Source: Actinomycetota bacterium
GTDB taxonomy: Bacteria; Actinomycetota; Acidimicrobiia; Acidimicrobiales; Ilumatobacteraceae
Assembly: GCA_026393475.1 (NCBI GenBank)
Contig: JAPLAA010000125.1
Location: 31,594-74,770, forward strand
Length of the DNA: 43,177 nucleotides
Direction of reading: 5' to 3'
The notes under the pieces are model-generated. The model was not told the origin of the DNA. It searched no databases and saw nothing but the letters and a program-made list of their open reading frames with translations. The position numbers were made by a program, and so were the translations under genes. The first letter of the stretch is position 1; every line of letters starts with the position of its first letter. Positions 9,046 to 20,553 of this stretch are shown piece by piece.

Positions 9046-9915
9046 ATGCGCTTCTCCGTCTGGCCGTCGTACGAACGCTCCTGGGACGAGGTGCTCGCGC
9101 TCGCCACGTGGGCAGAGCAGGCGGGCTTCGACGGCTGCTGGTACGCCGACCACTTCATGCCCCAGACCGAGGACGACAGCGTCGGGGTCGGCCCGGCCTA
9201 CGAGTGCTGGACGATGCTCGCGGCGATCGGCGCGTGCGTGCCGCGTCTGCTGCTCACGTCGATGGTGTCGCCGGTGACGATCCACCACCCGGTGGTGCTC
9301 GCCAAGCGCGCCGCCACGGTCGACCACATCACCGGCGGCCGCGCCGTGCTCGGCCTGGGCGCCGGGTGGCAGGTGAACGAGCACCGCGAGTACGGCTTCG
9401 AACTGCCGGAGCCGGGCGAGCGCGTCACCCGCTTCGAGGAGGCGATCCGGGCGATCCACGAACTGCTGCGAGACGACGCCGTGCCGTTCGACCCGCGGCC
9501 GAGCTCGATGGAACTCCTCGTCGGCACGGGCAGCCCGCGCATGATGCGGATCACCGCGCGCTGGGCAGACGTGTGGAACACGTGGGGCAACCCCGAGGAG
9601 CGGGCGCGCCGCACCGAGGTGTTCCTGCAGGCGTGCGACGCCGTCGGTCGCGACCCTGGCACCGTGCGCCGATCGAGCCAGGCCCTGTTCTTCCTCACCG
9701 ACGACGACGTCACCCGCGACAAGCTCCGCGCCCGTGCGCCGCAGGACCGGTCACTCGTCGGCGGCGCCGCCGAGCTGATCGACATGGTCGGCACCTACGT
9801 CGAGGCCGGGGTCGACGAGCTCGCCATCCCCGACTTCACCCTTGGCGCCACCCCCGAGCAGCGCCTCGCCACCTACCAGCGGCTCCACGCCGAGGTGCTC
9901 AGCGCCTTCGTCTGA
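9046..9915 (+). CDS. LLM-class, probably F420-dependent oxidoreductase
   Basis: A 289-aa luciferase-like monooxygenase-fold protein. The N-terminus MRFSVWPSYERSWDEV, then WAEQAGFDGCWYADHFMP near residue 22 and GRAVLGLGAGWQVNEHREYG near 95, are typical of the actinobacterial branch that uses F420 rather than FMN; cofactor choice is inferred from family. Substrate unknown. ATG 9046 is chosen over an earlier in-frame ATG inside repeat D because the family begins here and a -10 lies seven bases upstream. Its last 165 bases overlap the antisense 3' end of uvrC. Confidence 0.9.
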   Translation: MRFSVWPSYERSWDEVLALATWAEQAGFDGCWYADHFMPQTEDDSVGVGPAYECWTMLAAIGACVPRLLLTSMVSPVTIHHPVVLAKRAATVDHITGGRAVLGLGAGWQVNEHREYGFELPEPGERVTRFEEAIRAIHELLRDDAVPFDPRPSSMELLVGTGSPRMMRITARWADVWNTWGNPEERARRTEVFLQACDAVGRDPGTVRRSSQALFFLTDDDVTRDKLRARAPQDRSLVGGAAELIDMVGTYVEAGVDELAIPDFTLGATPEQRLATYQRLHAEVLSAFV

Positions 9916-11841
9916 CGTGCCCTGTGCGGACGTGCCGGCAGCCCGCTGCGGACGGGCCACGGGCGTGCCCGCCTCGTCCGGGTGGAACTTCGCGTAGATC
10001 GCCTCGGCCACCGCGTCGGGCAGGAACGACAGGTCCTTCAACGTCTCGAGCGACGCCTTCTTGACCGGGGTGACGCCACCCATCGCCTGCACGAGCTTCT
10101 TCTTGCGCGACTCGCCCAACCCCGGGATGCCGTCGAGCGAACTGGCGGTCATGCGCTTGCCGCGGAGTTCGCGGTGGAAGCCGTTCGCGAACCGGTGCGC
10201 CTCGTCGCGGATGCGCTGCAACATGAACAGTGCGTCGCTGCCGCGGGGCACCTCCACCGGCTCGCTGCGACCGGGCAGGTACACCTCCTCGAAGCGCTTC
10301 GCCAGCGACGCGATCGGGATCTCGTCGGTGAGCCCGAGCGACGCGACGACACGCTCGGCCACGCCGAGCTGACCCTTGCCGCCGTCGACCAGCAGCAGCT
10401 GCGGCGGGTAGGCGAACTTGCCGGGCTTGGCACCGCGCTCGCCGATCGGCAGGTCGCGCTCGTCGAGGTACGCCTTGAGGCGCCGGGTGAGCACCTCCTC
10501 CATCGCCGCGTAGTCGTCGTTGCCCGGCACGTCCTTCACCTTGAACCGGCGGTACTCGCGCTTGTTGGGCAGGCCGTCCTCGAGCACCACCATCGACCCG
10601 ACGTAGTCGGTGCCCTGCAGGTGCGCCATGTCGTAGCACTCGATGCGCAGCGGCGCCTCGGGCAGGCTCAACATGTCCTGCAGCTCGGTGAGAGCACGGC
10701 TGCGCGCGTTGTGGTCGCCGGCGCGGCGCAGACGGTGCCGTACGAACTCCTCGCGGGCGTTCCGGGTGACCGTCTCGTGCAGCTCGCGCTTGTCGCCGCG
10801 CTGGGGCACCCGGATCTGCACCTTCGACCCGCGCAGGTGGGTGAGCCACTCCTCGTACGTCGCGAGGTCTTCGCTCTCCACGGGAACGAGCACCTGCTTC
10901 GGCACGCCCGCAGGCGGCTCGTCGCCGTACATCTCCTCCATGATCCGGTCGACCAGACCACCGGGCGACAGCTCCTCCACCTTGTCGAGGATGAAGCCCT
11001 TGCGACCGACGACGCGACCCTTGCGGACGAAGAACACCTGGACGGCCGCTTCGAGCTCGTCGTCGGCCAGGCCGATCACGTCGATGTCCTCGTTGCGGTC
11101 GGCCACCATCTGCTGCTTCTCGACGGCGCGCTGCACCGACACCAGCCGGTCGCGCAGGCGGGCCGCCCGCTCGTACTCGAGCTCGGACGCGGCCTGCTTC
11201 ATGTCGGCCTCGAGCCGCTTCAGGATGTCGTCGGTGTCGCCGTCGAGGAACTCGCACAGCTCGTGCACCAGTTGGCGGTACGGCATCTCCTCGATCTCGC
11301 CGACGCAGGGCCCGCAGCACTTCTCGATGTGGAACAGCAGGCACGGCCGGCCGAGCCGCTGGTGCTCGTTGAACTTGCCCGGGCTGCACGTGCGGATCGG
11401 GAAGCTGCGCAGCAGCAGGTCGAGCGTCTCGCGGATGGCGTAGGCGTGCGCGTACGGACCGAAGTAGCGGGTGCCCTTGCGCTTGCGTCCGCGCATCACC
11501 AGCGCCCGGGGGTACTGCTCGTCGAGGGTGACGGCGAGGAACGGGTAGCTCTTGTCGTCGCGCAGCCGGATGTTGAACCGGGGCCGGTGCTGCTTGATGA
11601 GGCTGTACTCGAGCATGAGCGCCTCGACCTCGTTGGCCACCTGGATCCACTCGACCGACTCGGCCGTCGCCACCATCTGGGCGGTGCGCGGGTGCAGGTT
11701 GCGAGGGTCCTGGAAGTAGTTCGAGAGGCGCTGACGCAGGCTCGATGCCTTGCCGACGTAGATGACGCGGCCGTGCACGTCCTTGAACTGATACGAGCCG
11801 GGGCTGTCGGGGATGGTGCCGGCGGGGGGACGATTGACCAT
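9751..11841 (-). CDS. uvrC: Excinuclease ABC subunit C
   Basis: Makes the two incisions of nucleotide excision repair. The 696-aa product has the GIY-YIG domain at the N-terminus (PGSYQFKD, VIYVGKAS), the Cys cluster CCGPCVG, a UVR motif (EYERAARLRDRL), the RNase H-like domain starting IECYDMAHLQGTDYVGSMV with LLLVDGGKGQL, and a helix-hairpin-helix pair (LDGIPGLGESRKKKL). Homology ends near YAKFHPDE; the final 70 or so residues are low-complexity, and the last 55 are encoded antisense to the LLM gene, probably a neutral stop-codon loss. ATG 11839-11841 lies eight bases after TAGCCT, leaderless. No LexA box is visible. Confidence 0.96.
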   Translation of the reverse strand: MVNRPPAGTIPDSPGSYQFKDVHGRVIYVGKASSLRQRLSNYFQDPRNLHPRTAQMVATAESVEWIQVANEVEALMLEYSLIKQHRPRFNIRLRDDKSYPFLAVTLDEQYPRALVMRGRKRKGTRYFGPYAHAYAIRETLDLLLRSFPIRTCSPGKFNEHQRLGRPCLLFHIEKCCGPCVGEIEEMPYRQLVHELCEFLDGDTDDILKRLEADMKQAASELEYERAARLRDRLVSVQRAVEKQQMVADRNEDIDVIGLADDELEAAVQVFFVRKGRVVGRKGFILDKVEELSPGGLVDRIMEEMYGDEPPAGVPKQVLVPVESEDLATYEEWLTHLRGSKVQIRVPQRGDKRELHETVTRNAREEFVRHRLRRAGDHNARSRALTELQDMLSLPEAPLRIECYDMAHLQGTDYVGSMVVLEDGLPNKREYRRFKVKDVPGNDDYAAMEEVLTRRLKAYLDERDLPIGERGAKPGKFAYPPQLLLVDGGKGQLGVAERVVASLGLTDEIPIASLAKRFEEVYLPGRSEPVEVPRGSDALFMLQRIRDEAHRFANGFHRELRGKRMTASSLDGIPGLGESRKKKLVQAMGGVTPVKKASLETLKDLSFLPDAVAEAIYAKFHPDEAGTPVARPQRAAGTSAQGTSDEGAEHLGVEPLVGGEALLGGGAKGEVGDGELVDPGLDVGADHVDQLGGAADE

Positions 11842-11849
11842 CGAGCCCC

Positions 11850-11867
11850 AGGCTACGCCGGTAGGGT
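11850..11867. promoter_or_regulatory. Divergent leaderless promoters of uvrC and the rhomboid-like gene
   Basis: Only 33 bases separate the two starts. Minus-strand TAGCCT (11850-11855) ends eight bases before the uvrC ATG; plus-strand TAGGGT (11862-11867) ends seven bases before the GTG. Each -10 lies inside the other's promoter, so polymerases should compete. Confidence 0.55.
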
Positions 11868-11874
11868 TCGAGAC

Positions 11875-12744
11875 GTGACCGGACGTTTCCAGCTCAACTT
11901 CCCCGAGCCTCGCCCTCGTGACGGGTGGTTCAAACTCGGTGGGTTCGACGTCACCACCACGGCCCTGCTCGTGGGTCTCGGCGTGCTCTCGATGTTCGCC
12001 TACGCGATCAGCCCGAGCTCGCTCAGCAAGCTGGGATTCGTGCCCGAGCTCGTCCGCGACGGCGAACTCTGGCGCCTCGTCACCTGGCCGATCGCCACCG
12101 ACCCGTCGATCTGGGCACTCATCTCGCTCGCATTCTTCTGGATCTTCGGCCACCGGATCGAGGAGATGGTCGGCCGCACCCGCTTCACCCGTCTCGTCGC
12201 GATCCTCATCGTGATGCCGGCGATCGTGGTCACCGTGCTCGGCATCAGCCGCGGTGGCGCCGTGGGCATCGGCCTGCTCGGCACGGCGATGCTGTGCATC
12301 TTCGCCGCCGACCAACCCAACGCCCCGTTCTTCTTCGGCATCCCCGCCTGGGTGATCGCCGTCATCTTCGTCGCCCTCGACGTGCTGCAGTACGTCGGCA
12401 ACCGCTGGTGGGGCGTGCTCGTGCAACTGCTGCTCACCTGCGCCCTGGCGCTGGTGGTCATGCGCCAGTTCGGCGAGCTGCGCGAGACGATGAGCTTCAT
12501 CCCGCAGGTGTTCGGCGACTCGAAGACGAGCGGCAGCCGCGGTGGCCGCAGCGCGAAGCCGGCCAAGCGAAAGAAGCAGAGCCGCGACTTCGACCGCGTG
12601 GTCACCCAGGGTCCGTGGAACGGTCCCACGCCGGGCGATCAGGCCGAGATGGACCGCCTGCTCGACAAGATGAACTCCGTCGGCCTGAGCGACGTCGAGC
12701 GCAAGCGGCTCAGCGAGCTCGGCAAGCGCCTCCGCGGCAGCTGA
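11875..12744 (+). CDS. Rhomboid-like membrane protein lacking catalytic residues
   Basis: A 289-aa polytopic protein with about five to six hydrophobic helices between residues 25 and 200, followed by a basic stretch (SAKPAKRKKQSRD) and a C-terminal segment MDRLLDKMNSVGLSDVERKRL like the tail of bacterial rhomboids. In the rhomboid core GELWRLVTWP matches the helix-1 region, but the expected GxSG is SRGGAVGIGLLG with no Ser, and the later catalytic His is absent (RWWGVLVQLLL). I read it as a pseudoprotease of the iRhom/derlin type that may bind or escort membrane clients. GTG 11875 is chosen because TAGGGT lies seven bases upstream. Confidence 0.8.
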   Translation: MTGRFQLNFPEPRPRDGWFKLGGFDVTTTALLVGLGVLSMFAYAISPSSLSKLGFVPELVRDGELWRLVTWPIATDPSIWALISLAFFWIFGHRIEEMVGRTRFTRLVAILIVMPAIVVTVLGISRGGAVGIGLLGTAMLCIFAADQPNAPFFFGIPAWVIAVIFVALDVLQYVGNRWWGVLVQLLLTCALALVVMRQFGELRETMSFIPQVFGDSKTSGSRGGRSAKPAKRKKQSRDFDRVVTQGPWNGPTPGDQAEMDRLLDKMNSVGLSDVERKRLSELGKRLRGS

Positions 12745-14019
12745 TCAGGCGACCCGAGCGAGCGCGGTTCGCCGGCTGGCCATCGAGTAGACGAGCAGCA
12801 CGCCTGCCAGCAGGGTGCCGGCGTACGCCAGGGTCGAGTAGCCGAACGATGCCTTGATGAAGCCCGAGGCGAACGCTGCGGTGCCGCCGAACAGGCTCAT
12901 CAGCAGGTCGCCGGCGCCCTGCACCTCCACCCGCGTCTCCTCCGGCACCGACTCGGTGAGCAGCGTGCTGCCGGCGACGAGGCCGAAGCTCCAGCCCACG
13001 CCGAGCAGGAACAGGCCGACGAACACCGCCGGCGCCGAGTATCCGAGCACCACCGTGATCGTGGTCCCGGCGCCCAACACCACCGAGCCGAGCATGATCG
13101 ACGCCGGACGGCCGATCCGCTCGATGAGGCGGCCGACGAACGGCGAGAACCCGTACATGCCCACGATGTGCAGGGCGATCACGTACGCGCTGAGGTCGGC
13201 GTGGTCGTGGTCCTTCATGTAGGGCGGGGTCATCGTCATCACCGCCACCATCGCCGTCTGGCTCACCACCATCGAGGCGAGGCCCAGCTGGGCGAGCGGC
13301 CTGGCGGCCACGACGCCGGCGGCGTTGCGAACCTGGCGCAGCGGACGCACCCGCTCCGCGTCGGGGTTGGTGAGGCCGGCAGCCACGAGCGGATCGGGTC
13401 GCAACCGGAACGCCACCACAGCGCCCGACATCGCGAAGAACACCGACGCGAACAGGAACGGCCCCACGAGCGGCTCGAGACCGGCGGCCTCGGCGAGCCG
13501 ACGCTCCCACGGCGTGAGCAATGGGCCGAAGGCGGCCCCGAGCGTGCCGACCCACACGACCGACCCGATCGCCTGCGAGCGCGTCGACGACGTGGCCAGG
13601 TCGGCCGCGACGAAGCGACCCTGCAGCGCGGCCGCCTGTCCGGCACCGAAGGCGAGCATGCCGACGACGAACAGCGGGAACGACCCGATCTGCCCGGCGA
13701 TGGCAGCGACCAACGCACCGAGCGACGCTGCCGTCCAGGCCCGCACGAGGCCCGGTCGGCGACCGCGTCGCCGCATGAACGCCGACAGCGGCACGGCGAC
13801 GAACGCCGAGCCGAGGGTGAACATGGCGCTGCCCGTACCGGCCAGTCGATCGTTCTCGATCAACTCCCCGACGAGCAGTGCGACGACCGCGACCATGCCC
13901 GCCACGGCAGCCTGGGACGGTACCTGGGCGATGCGCAGCGTGACCAGCGTGCGACGCTGCAGCGCCGACCGCTCATCGTCGGTCAGGACGGGAACGGCAT
14001 TTGCCGCAGCGGTGGTCAC
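12745..14019 (-). CDS. Major facilitator superfamily transporter
   Basis: A 424-aa MFS protein with about 12 hydrophobic segments in two halves. The loop FMRRRGRRPGLVRAW near residue 75 is the motif A region between helices 2 and 3, and FVGRLIERIGRPASIMLG near 265 is its counterpart in the second half, a pattern of drug or metabolite exporters. Substrate cannot be told. GTG 14017-14019 follows GACACT with a six-base gap. Its stop abuts the stop of the convergent rhomboid-like gene exactly, the two forming TGATCA. Confidence 0.9.
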   Translation of the reverse strand: MTTAAANAVPVLTDDERSALQRRTLVTLRIAQVPSQAAVAGMVAVVALLVGELIENDRLAGTGSAMFTLGSAFVAVPLSAFMRRRGRRPGLVRAWTAASLGALVAAIAGQIGSFPLFVVGMLAFGAGQAAALQGRFVAADLATSSTRSQAIGSVVWVGTLGAAFGPLLTPWERRLAEAAGLEPLVGPFLFASVFFAMSGAVVAFRLRPDPLVAAGLTNPDAERVRPLRQVRNAAGVVAARPLAQLGLASMVVSQTAMVAVMTMTPPYMKDHDHADLSAYVIALHIVGMYGFSPFVGRLIERIGRPASIMLGSVVLGAGTTITVVLGYSAPAVFVGLFLLGVGWSFGLVAGSTLLTESVPEETRVEVQGAGDLLMSLFGGTAAFASGFIKASFGYSTLAYAGTLLAGVLLVYSMASRRTALARVA

Positions 14020-14025
14020 TCCTGC

Positions 14026-14031
14026 AGTGTC
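14026..14031 (-). promoter_or_regulatory. -10 element (GACACT) of the MFS gene
   Basis: Six bases before the GTG; gives the MFS gene a promoter separate from uvrA, which ends 75 bases upstream. Confidence 0.4.
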
Positions 14032-14094
14032 ACAGACCGGGTGGGGTACGGCGAAGACCTTTCCCTCGCCGCGTCCCGTCCCGCTCGCCTGGCA

Positions 14095-17148
<3,054 letters not shown>

Positions 17149-17155
17149 CGAGCCG

Positions 17156-17161
17156 AGGCTA
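17156..17161 (-). promoter_or_regulatory. uvrA: -10 element (TAGCCT) of uvrA
   Basis: Seven bases before the chosen ATG; supports a leaderless SOS-controlled transcript. Confidence 0.55.
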
Positions 17162-17176
17162 CTCCCAGGCACTCAC

Positions 17177-17188
17177 GAACACACGTTC
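17177..17188. promoter_or_regulatory. LexA-type SOS box upstream of uvrA
   Basis: GAACACACGTTC is a perfect match to GAAC-N4-GTTC with the purine/pyrimidine pattern of Gram-positive LexA boxes. It covers the -35 position relative to the uvrA -10, the expected place for repression. Confidence 0.8.
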
Positions 17189-17264
17189 TGTCGAACCCGA
17201 ACGAAGTCTCGGGGTTGTGGGGAATCATCTGCAGGAAATGTTGAAGCCGCACACGCTGCGTGCC

Positions 17265-17270
17265 GATAGT
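17265..17270 (+). promoter_or_regulatory. -10 element (GATAGT) of the EAL gene
   Basis: Six bases before GTG 17277; decides the start over an upstream in-frame GTG. Confidence 0.45.
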
Positions 17271-17276
17271 CATGCC

Positions 17277-18323
17277 GTGGTTGGAAGTCCGAGTCTCGAC
17301 GCTGCGCTGAGCCGCATCGGCATGCACCTGTTGCAGTACCTGCACCAGGAGACCGACGCGCACTGGTCGCTCAGCGCATCGCCGGTCGGCACCGCCTTCG
17401 GCGTCCCCGGCCACGACGGCTCGGCGCTGTCGTTCCTGTGCCTGCACGACGACCTCGAGCCGCAGCGCTACCAGCGCCTCGGCGCGGCCGTCGCGTCGGC
17501 CCTCGGCTCGATCGCCGAGGCCGAGGCGCGCAGCGTGGTCGTGCTGCAGGACCCGTCCGATCTGGCCCCCTCGGCGACCGGCGAGGTGGACGGGCGGATG
17601 GTCGCCTACTTCCAGCCGATCGTCGAACTGTCCACCGGCGAGGTCGTGGCGATCGAGGCGCTGGCCCGGATGCAGACCGCCGACGGCGTGCTCGGCCCCG
17701 ACGCCTTCCTCGACGCGTACTCCACCGGCGCCTCGATGCTGAGCCTCTTCGACCGGATGCTCGACTCGTCGCTGCAGTTCCTCGGCGACTTCCGGCACCG
17801 GATGCCCGATCTCAGCGCGGCGCTGAACCTCGAGTTCGCCGGTGTGCCGGACTTCGGATTGGCCGAGCTGGTGGAGCGCCGCCTGATCGAGACCGGCACC
17901 GAGGCCGACGCGATCACGATCGAGTTGAACGAGCGCATCGCCTACCAACTCACCGACGGTGCCCGCAGCCAGCTGCGCAAGCTCGTCGACCTCGGTGTGA
18001 AGCTGCTCCTCGACGACGTGCCGCACAGCTTCCATGCACTCGACCAGCTCGGCGACATCCCGGTCTCGGGCGCCAAGCTCGATCGGCGCTACGTGCAGCA
18101 GGTGACCGGCACCGAGCGCGACGTGGCCGAGGTGCGGGCGATCCTCGCCAGGGCGGCCGGCGCCGGCATCGAGATGATCGCCGAAGGTGTCGAGACGCAG
18201 AGCCAGTGCGACAAGCTCGTGCAGCTCGGGTGCCGGTTCGGGCAGGGCTACCTGTTCGCCGTGCCACAGCCGGCAGGGTCGCTGTCGGCCGTGCTCGGCG
18301 CTCCCCTCGTCGGCAGCTGGTGA
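17277..18323 (+). CDS. EAL-domain protein, probable c-di-GMP phosphodiesterase
   Basis: A 348-aa protein with a short N-terminal domain (1-100, GAF-like length but unassigned) and an EAL domain from about 110 to 340. Catalytic landmarks are present: Glu127 in AIEALARM, Asn in AALNLEF, Glu in ITIELNE, the Asp pair in LLLDDV, Lys in SGAKLDRRYV, Glu in AEGVET and Gln in FGQGY. The loop after the Asp pair, normally DDFGTGYSSL, is DDVPHSFHAL, so activity may be weak or need a partner. No GGDEF domain. I favour GTG 17277 because GATAGT ends six bases before it; an earlier in-frame GTG at 17217 is possible. Confidence 0.85.
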   Translation: MVGSPSLDAALSRIGMHLLQYLHQETDAHWSLSASPVGTAFGVPGHDGSALSFLCLHDDLEPQRYQRLGAAVASALGSIAEAEARSVVVLQDPSDLAPSATGEVDGRMVAYFQPIVELSTGEVVAIEALARMQTADGVLGPDAFLDAYSTGASMLSLFDRMLDSSLQFLGDFRHRMPDLSAALNLEFAGVPDFGLAELVERRLIETGTEADAITIELNERIAYQLTDGARSQLRKLVDLGVKLLLDDVPHSFHALDQLGDIPVSGAKLDRRYVQQVTGTERDVAEVRAILARAAGAGIEMIAEGVETQSQCDKLVQLGCRFGQGYLFAVPQPAGSLSAVLGAPLVGSW

Positions 18324-18334
18324 GCATCGGCCCC

Positions 18335-18340
18335 TAGGGT
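18335..18340 (+). promoter_or_regulatory. -10 element (TAGGGT) of the DUF445 gene
   Basis: Nine bases before the ATG, inside the 26-base gap after the EAL gene, so the DUF445 gene can be transcribed on its own with at most a two- to three-base leader. Confidence 0.45.
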
Positions 18341-18349
18341 GGGGCCACG

Positions 18350-19597
18350 ATGACCTCCCCCACCGACGTCCAGCGCGCGGGCGAGCTGCGCCGCATGAAG
18401 TGGTTCGCCACCGGCCTCCTCGTGGCCGTGACGATCGTGTTCGTCATCGCCCGCACCCTGCGCGACGACGCCGGCACCTGGCTCGGGTACGTCGAAGCGT
18501 TCGCCGAAGCGGCGATGGTCGGCGCGCTGGCCGACTGGTTCGCGGTCACGGCGCTGTTCCGTCATCCGCTCGGGCTGCCGATCCCCCACACGGCGATCAT
18601 CCCCAAGCGCAAGGACCAGATCGGCGAGTCGCTCGGCCAGTTCGTGCAGGAGAACTTCCTCACCGAGGAACTGCTGAACGAACGGCTGCAGAAGGCGCAC
18701 GTCGGCGAGCGCCTCGGTGAGTGGTTGTCGCACCCGGCCAACGCCCTGCGCGCCTCGGCGGCTGCCGGCGACGTGCTGCGCGGCGCACTCGAGGTCGTCG
18801 ACGACGAGGCGATCTCGGGGTCGATCGAGGCGATGGTCGAACGTCGCATCCGGGCCACCCCGGTCGCCCCGCTGATGGGCCGCGCGATCGACGTCGCCGT
18901 CGAGAACGGCCACCACCAACGCCTGCTCGACGCGACGATGACCGGGCTGAAGAACTTCCTCGACGACAACCGCTACACCTTCCGCGAACGGCTCCAGACC
19001 GAGTCGCCGTGGTGGGTGCCGGAGTCGATCGACGACCGCATCTTCGACAAGATCTTCACCGGGGTGCACCGGTTCCTCGACGACGTCGGCCGCGATCACG
19101 ACCACGACGTCCGCCGCTCGATCGACCAACGGGTCGTCGCCTTCGCGCAGCGCCTCCGCGACGACCCGGAGCTCGTGGCCAAGGGTGAGGAGATCAAGGA
19201 CGAACTGCTCGCCCACCCCGACGTGCGTGCCTGGATCGCGTCGCTGTGGAGCGAGATGAAGACGTCGATCGAGCGCGCCGCCGTCGATCCCGACAGCGAG
19301 CTCCGTCGCCGCATGACGTTCAGCCTGTCGCAGGTCGGCCAACGGTTGAAGGACGACCCGACCTTGCAGGCGAAGGTCGACGGTTGGGTCGCCTCGGCGG
19401 GCAGCTACCTCGTCTCGAACTACCGCGGCGAGGTGGCGAACATGATCTCGAGCACCGTCGAGCGGTGGGACGCCGAGTCGACCAGTCGCCGCCTCGAACT
19501 CCAGGTGGGTCGAGACCTGCAGTTCATCCGCATCAACGGCACCGTGGTCGGCGGTCTCGCCGGTCTGCTCATCCACCTGCTCACCGAAGTGCTCTGA
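18350..19597 (+). CDS. DUF445 membrane protein (YjiN/YheB-like)
   Basis: A 415-aa protein of the DUF445 family. One hydrophobic helix near residues 18-32 is followed by the signature AAMVGALADWFAVTALFRHP and IPHTAIIPKRKDQIGESLG, then a long amphipathic, mostly helical cytoplasmic region and a C-terminal hydrophobic hairpin (VGGLAGLLIHLL). This family is widespread, of unknown function, and thought to be an envelope-associated protein with repeated helical segments. It ends in a 17-base convergent overlap with the EamA gene. Confidence 0.88.
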   Translation: MTSPTDVQRAGELRRMKWFATGLLVAVTIVFVIARTLRDDAGTWLGYVEAFAEAAMVGALADWFAVTALFRHPLGLPIPHTAIIPKRKDQIGESLGQFVQENFLTEELLNERLQKAHVGERLGEWLSHPANALRASAAAGDVLRGALEVVDDEAISGSIEAMVERRIRATPVAPLMGRAIDVAVENGHHQRLLDATMTGLKNFLDDNRYTFRERLQTESPWWVPESIDDRIFDKIFTGVHRFLDDVGRDHDHDVRRSIDQRVVAFAQRLRDDPELVAKGEEIKDELLAHPDVRAWIASLWSEMKTSIERAAVDPDSELRRRMTFSLSQVGQRLKDDPTLQAKVDGWVASAGSYLVSNYRGEVANMISSTVERWDAESTSRRLELQVGRDLQFIRINGTVVGGLAGLLIHLLTEVL

Positions 19598-20480
19598 CCA
19601 ACTCCTCGGGAGCGGCCGGCGTCGCGGCACGCCGAGGTCGCAACGCCACCAGCACACCGATCAGCAGCAGCAGTCCGCCGGCCAGCTCGGCGCCGTTCGG
19701 CCGCTGATCGAGCAGCGCCCACCCGGCCGCCATCGCCACCACGGGCCCCCAGAGCGCCCACGGCACCACCGCCGACGACGGGTACCGCGACAGCAATCCG
19801 TTGTACACCGCATACCCGAACAGCGAGGCGAGACACGCGGTGTAGGCGGTCGAGGCGATGTGCCGCCACCCGAACCCTACGAGTGCGTCGCCGACCACCG
19901 CGGGGCCGTCGAGCAGCAGCGACAACAGCAGCAGCGGGAAGGGCACCACGAGCGCCGACCACACGGTGAGCGAGAGCCCGCCGCGGATGCCCGACGAGCG
20001 GGAGATGACGTTGCCGATCGCCCACGACACCCCGGCGAGCAGACAGAGCCCGAGCGCTCCGACCGTCACATGGCCGCCGCGTCCGATCGCGACGACCACG
20101 AGACCGAGCGACCCGAGCGCCACCCCGGCGATCTGCCACGCCGTCGGGCGTTCGTGCAGCACGACCGAGGCCAGCACGATCGTGAGGATCACCTGCGCCT
20201 GCAGCAGGAGCGCAGCGAGGCCCGGCGGCATCCCGGCGTGCATCGACGAGTAGAGGAACCCGAACTGGCCGAGCGACATGAACGCCCCGACGCCGAGGAT
20301 CGTGCGCCACGGGGCGTCGGGCTTCGGCACGACGAACACCGCGGGCACGAGCACCACCGTGAACCTGATCGCCGCGAACAGCAGCGGCGGCACGCCGTCC
20401 ATCCCCCACTGGATGACGACGAAGTTGAAGCCCCACACGGTGACGACGAGGGCGGCGAGGAGAGTGTCGCGACGGTTCAC
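19581..20480 (-). CDS. EamA-family (DMT) transporter
   Basis: A 299-aa ten-helix transporter with two EamA repeats (VWGFNFVVIQWGMDGVPP near residue 14; GVSWAIGNVISRSSG opening the second half near 150). RhaT/YdcZ-like relatives export amino acids or metabolites. It is divergent from an ArgP-like LysR regulator, the arrangement of regulated amino-acid exporters, so amino-acid export is a reasonable guess. The GTG at 20478-20480 is chosen because it begins the first helix; the longer open frame would run back across the regulator's start and adds a Cys/Arg-rich segment without family match. Confidence 0.87.
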   Translation of the reverse strand: MNRRDTLLAALVVTVWGFNFVVIQWGMDGVPPLLFAAIRFTVVLVPAVFVVPKPDAPWRTILGVGAFMSLGQFGFLYSSMHAGMPPGLAALLLQAQVILTIVLASVVLHERPTAWQIAGVALGSLGLVVVAIGRGGHVTVGALGLCLLAGVSWAIGNVISRSSGIRGGLSLTVWSALVVPFPLLLLSLLLDGPAVVGDALVGFGWRHIASTAYTACLASLFGYAVYNGLLSRYPSSAVVPWALWGPVVAMAAGWALLDQRPNGAELAGGLLLLIGVLVALRPRRAATPAAPEELVRALR

Positions 20481-20541
20481 AGAGGGCAGCGTGACCGGAT
20501 CGATCGTGAAGCACCAGCGAATTGATCTGCGGTGTTCCGTG

Positions 20542-20547
20542 TAGCGT
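20542..20547 (+). promoter_or_regulatory. -10 element (TAGCGT) of the LysR gene
   Basis: Six bases before the ATG; leaderless. The 73-base divergent region should contain the regulator's binding site but I could not define it. Confidence 0.5.
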
Positions 20548-20553
20548 TGCTTC

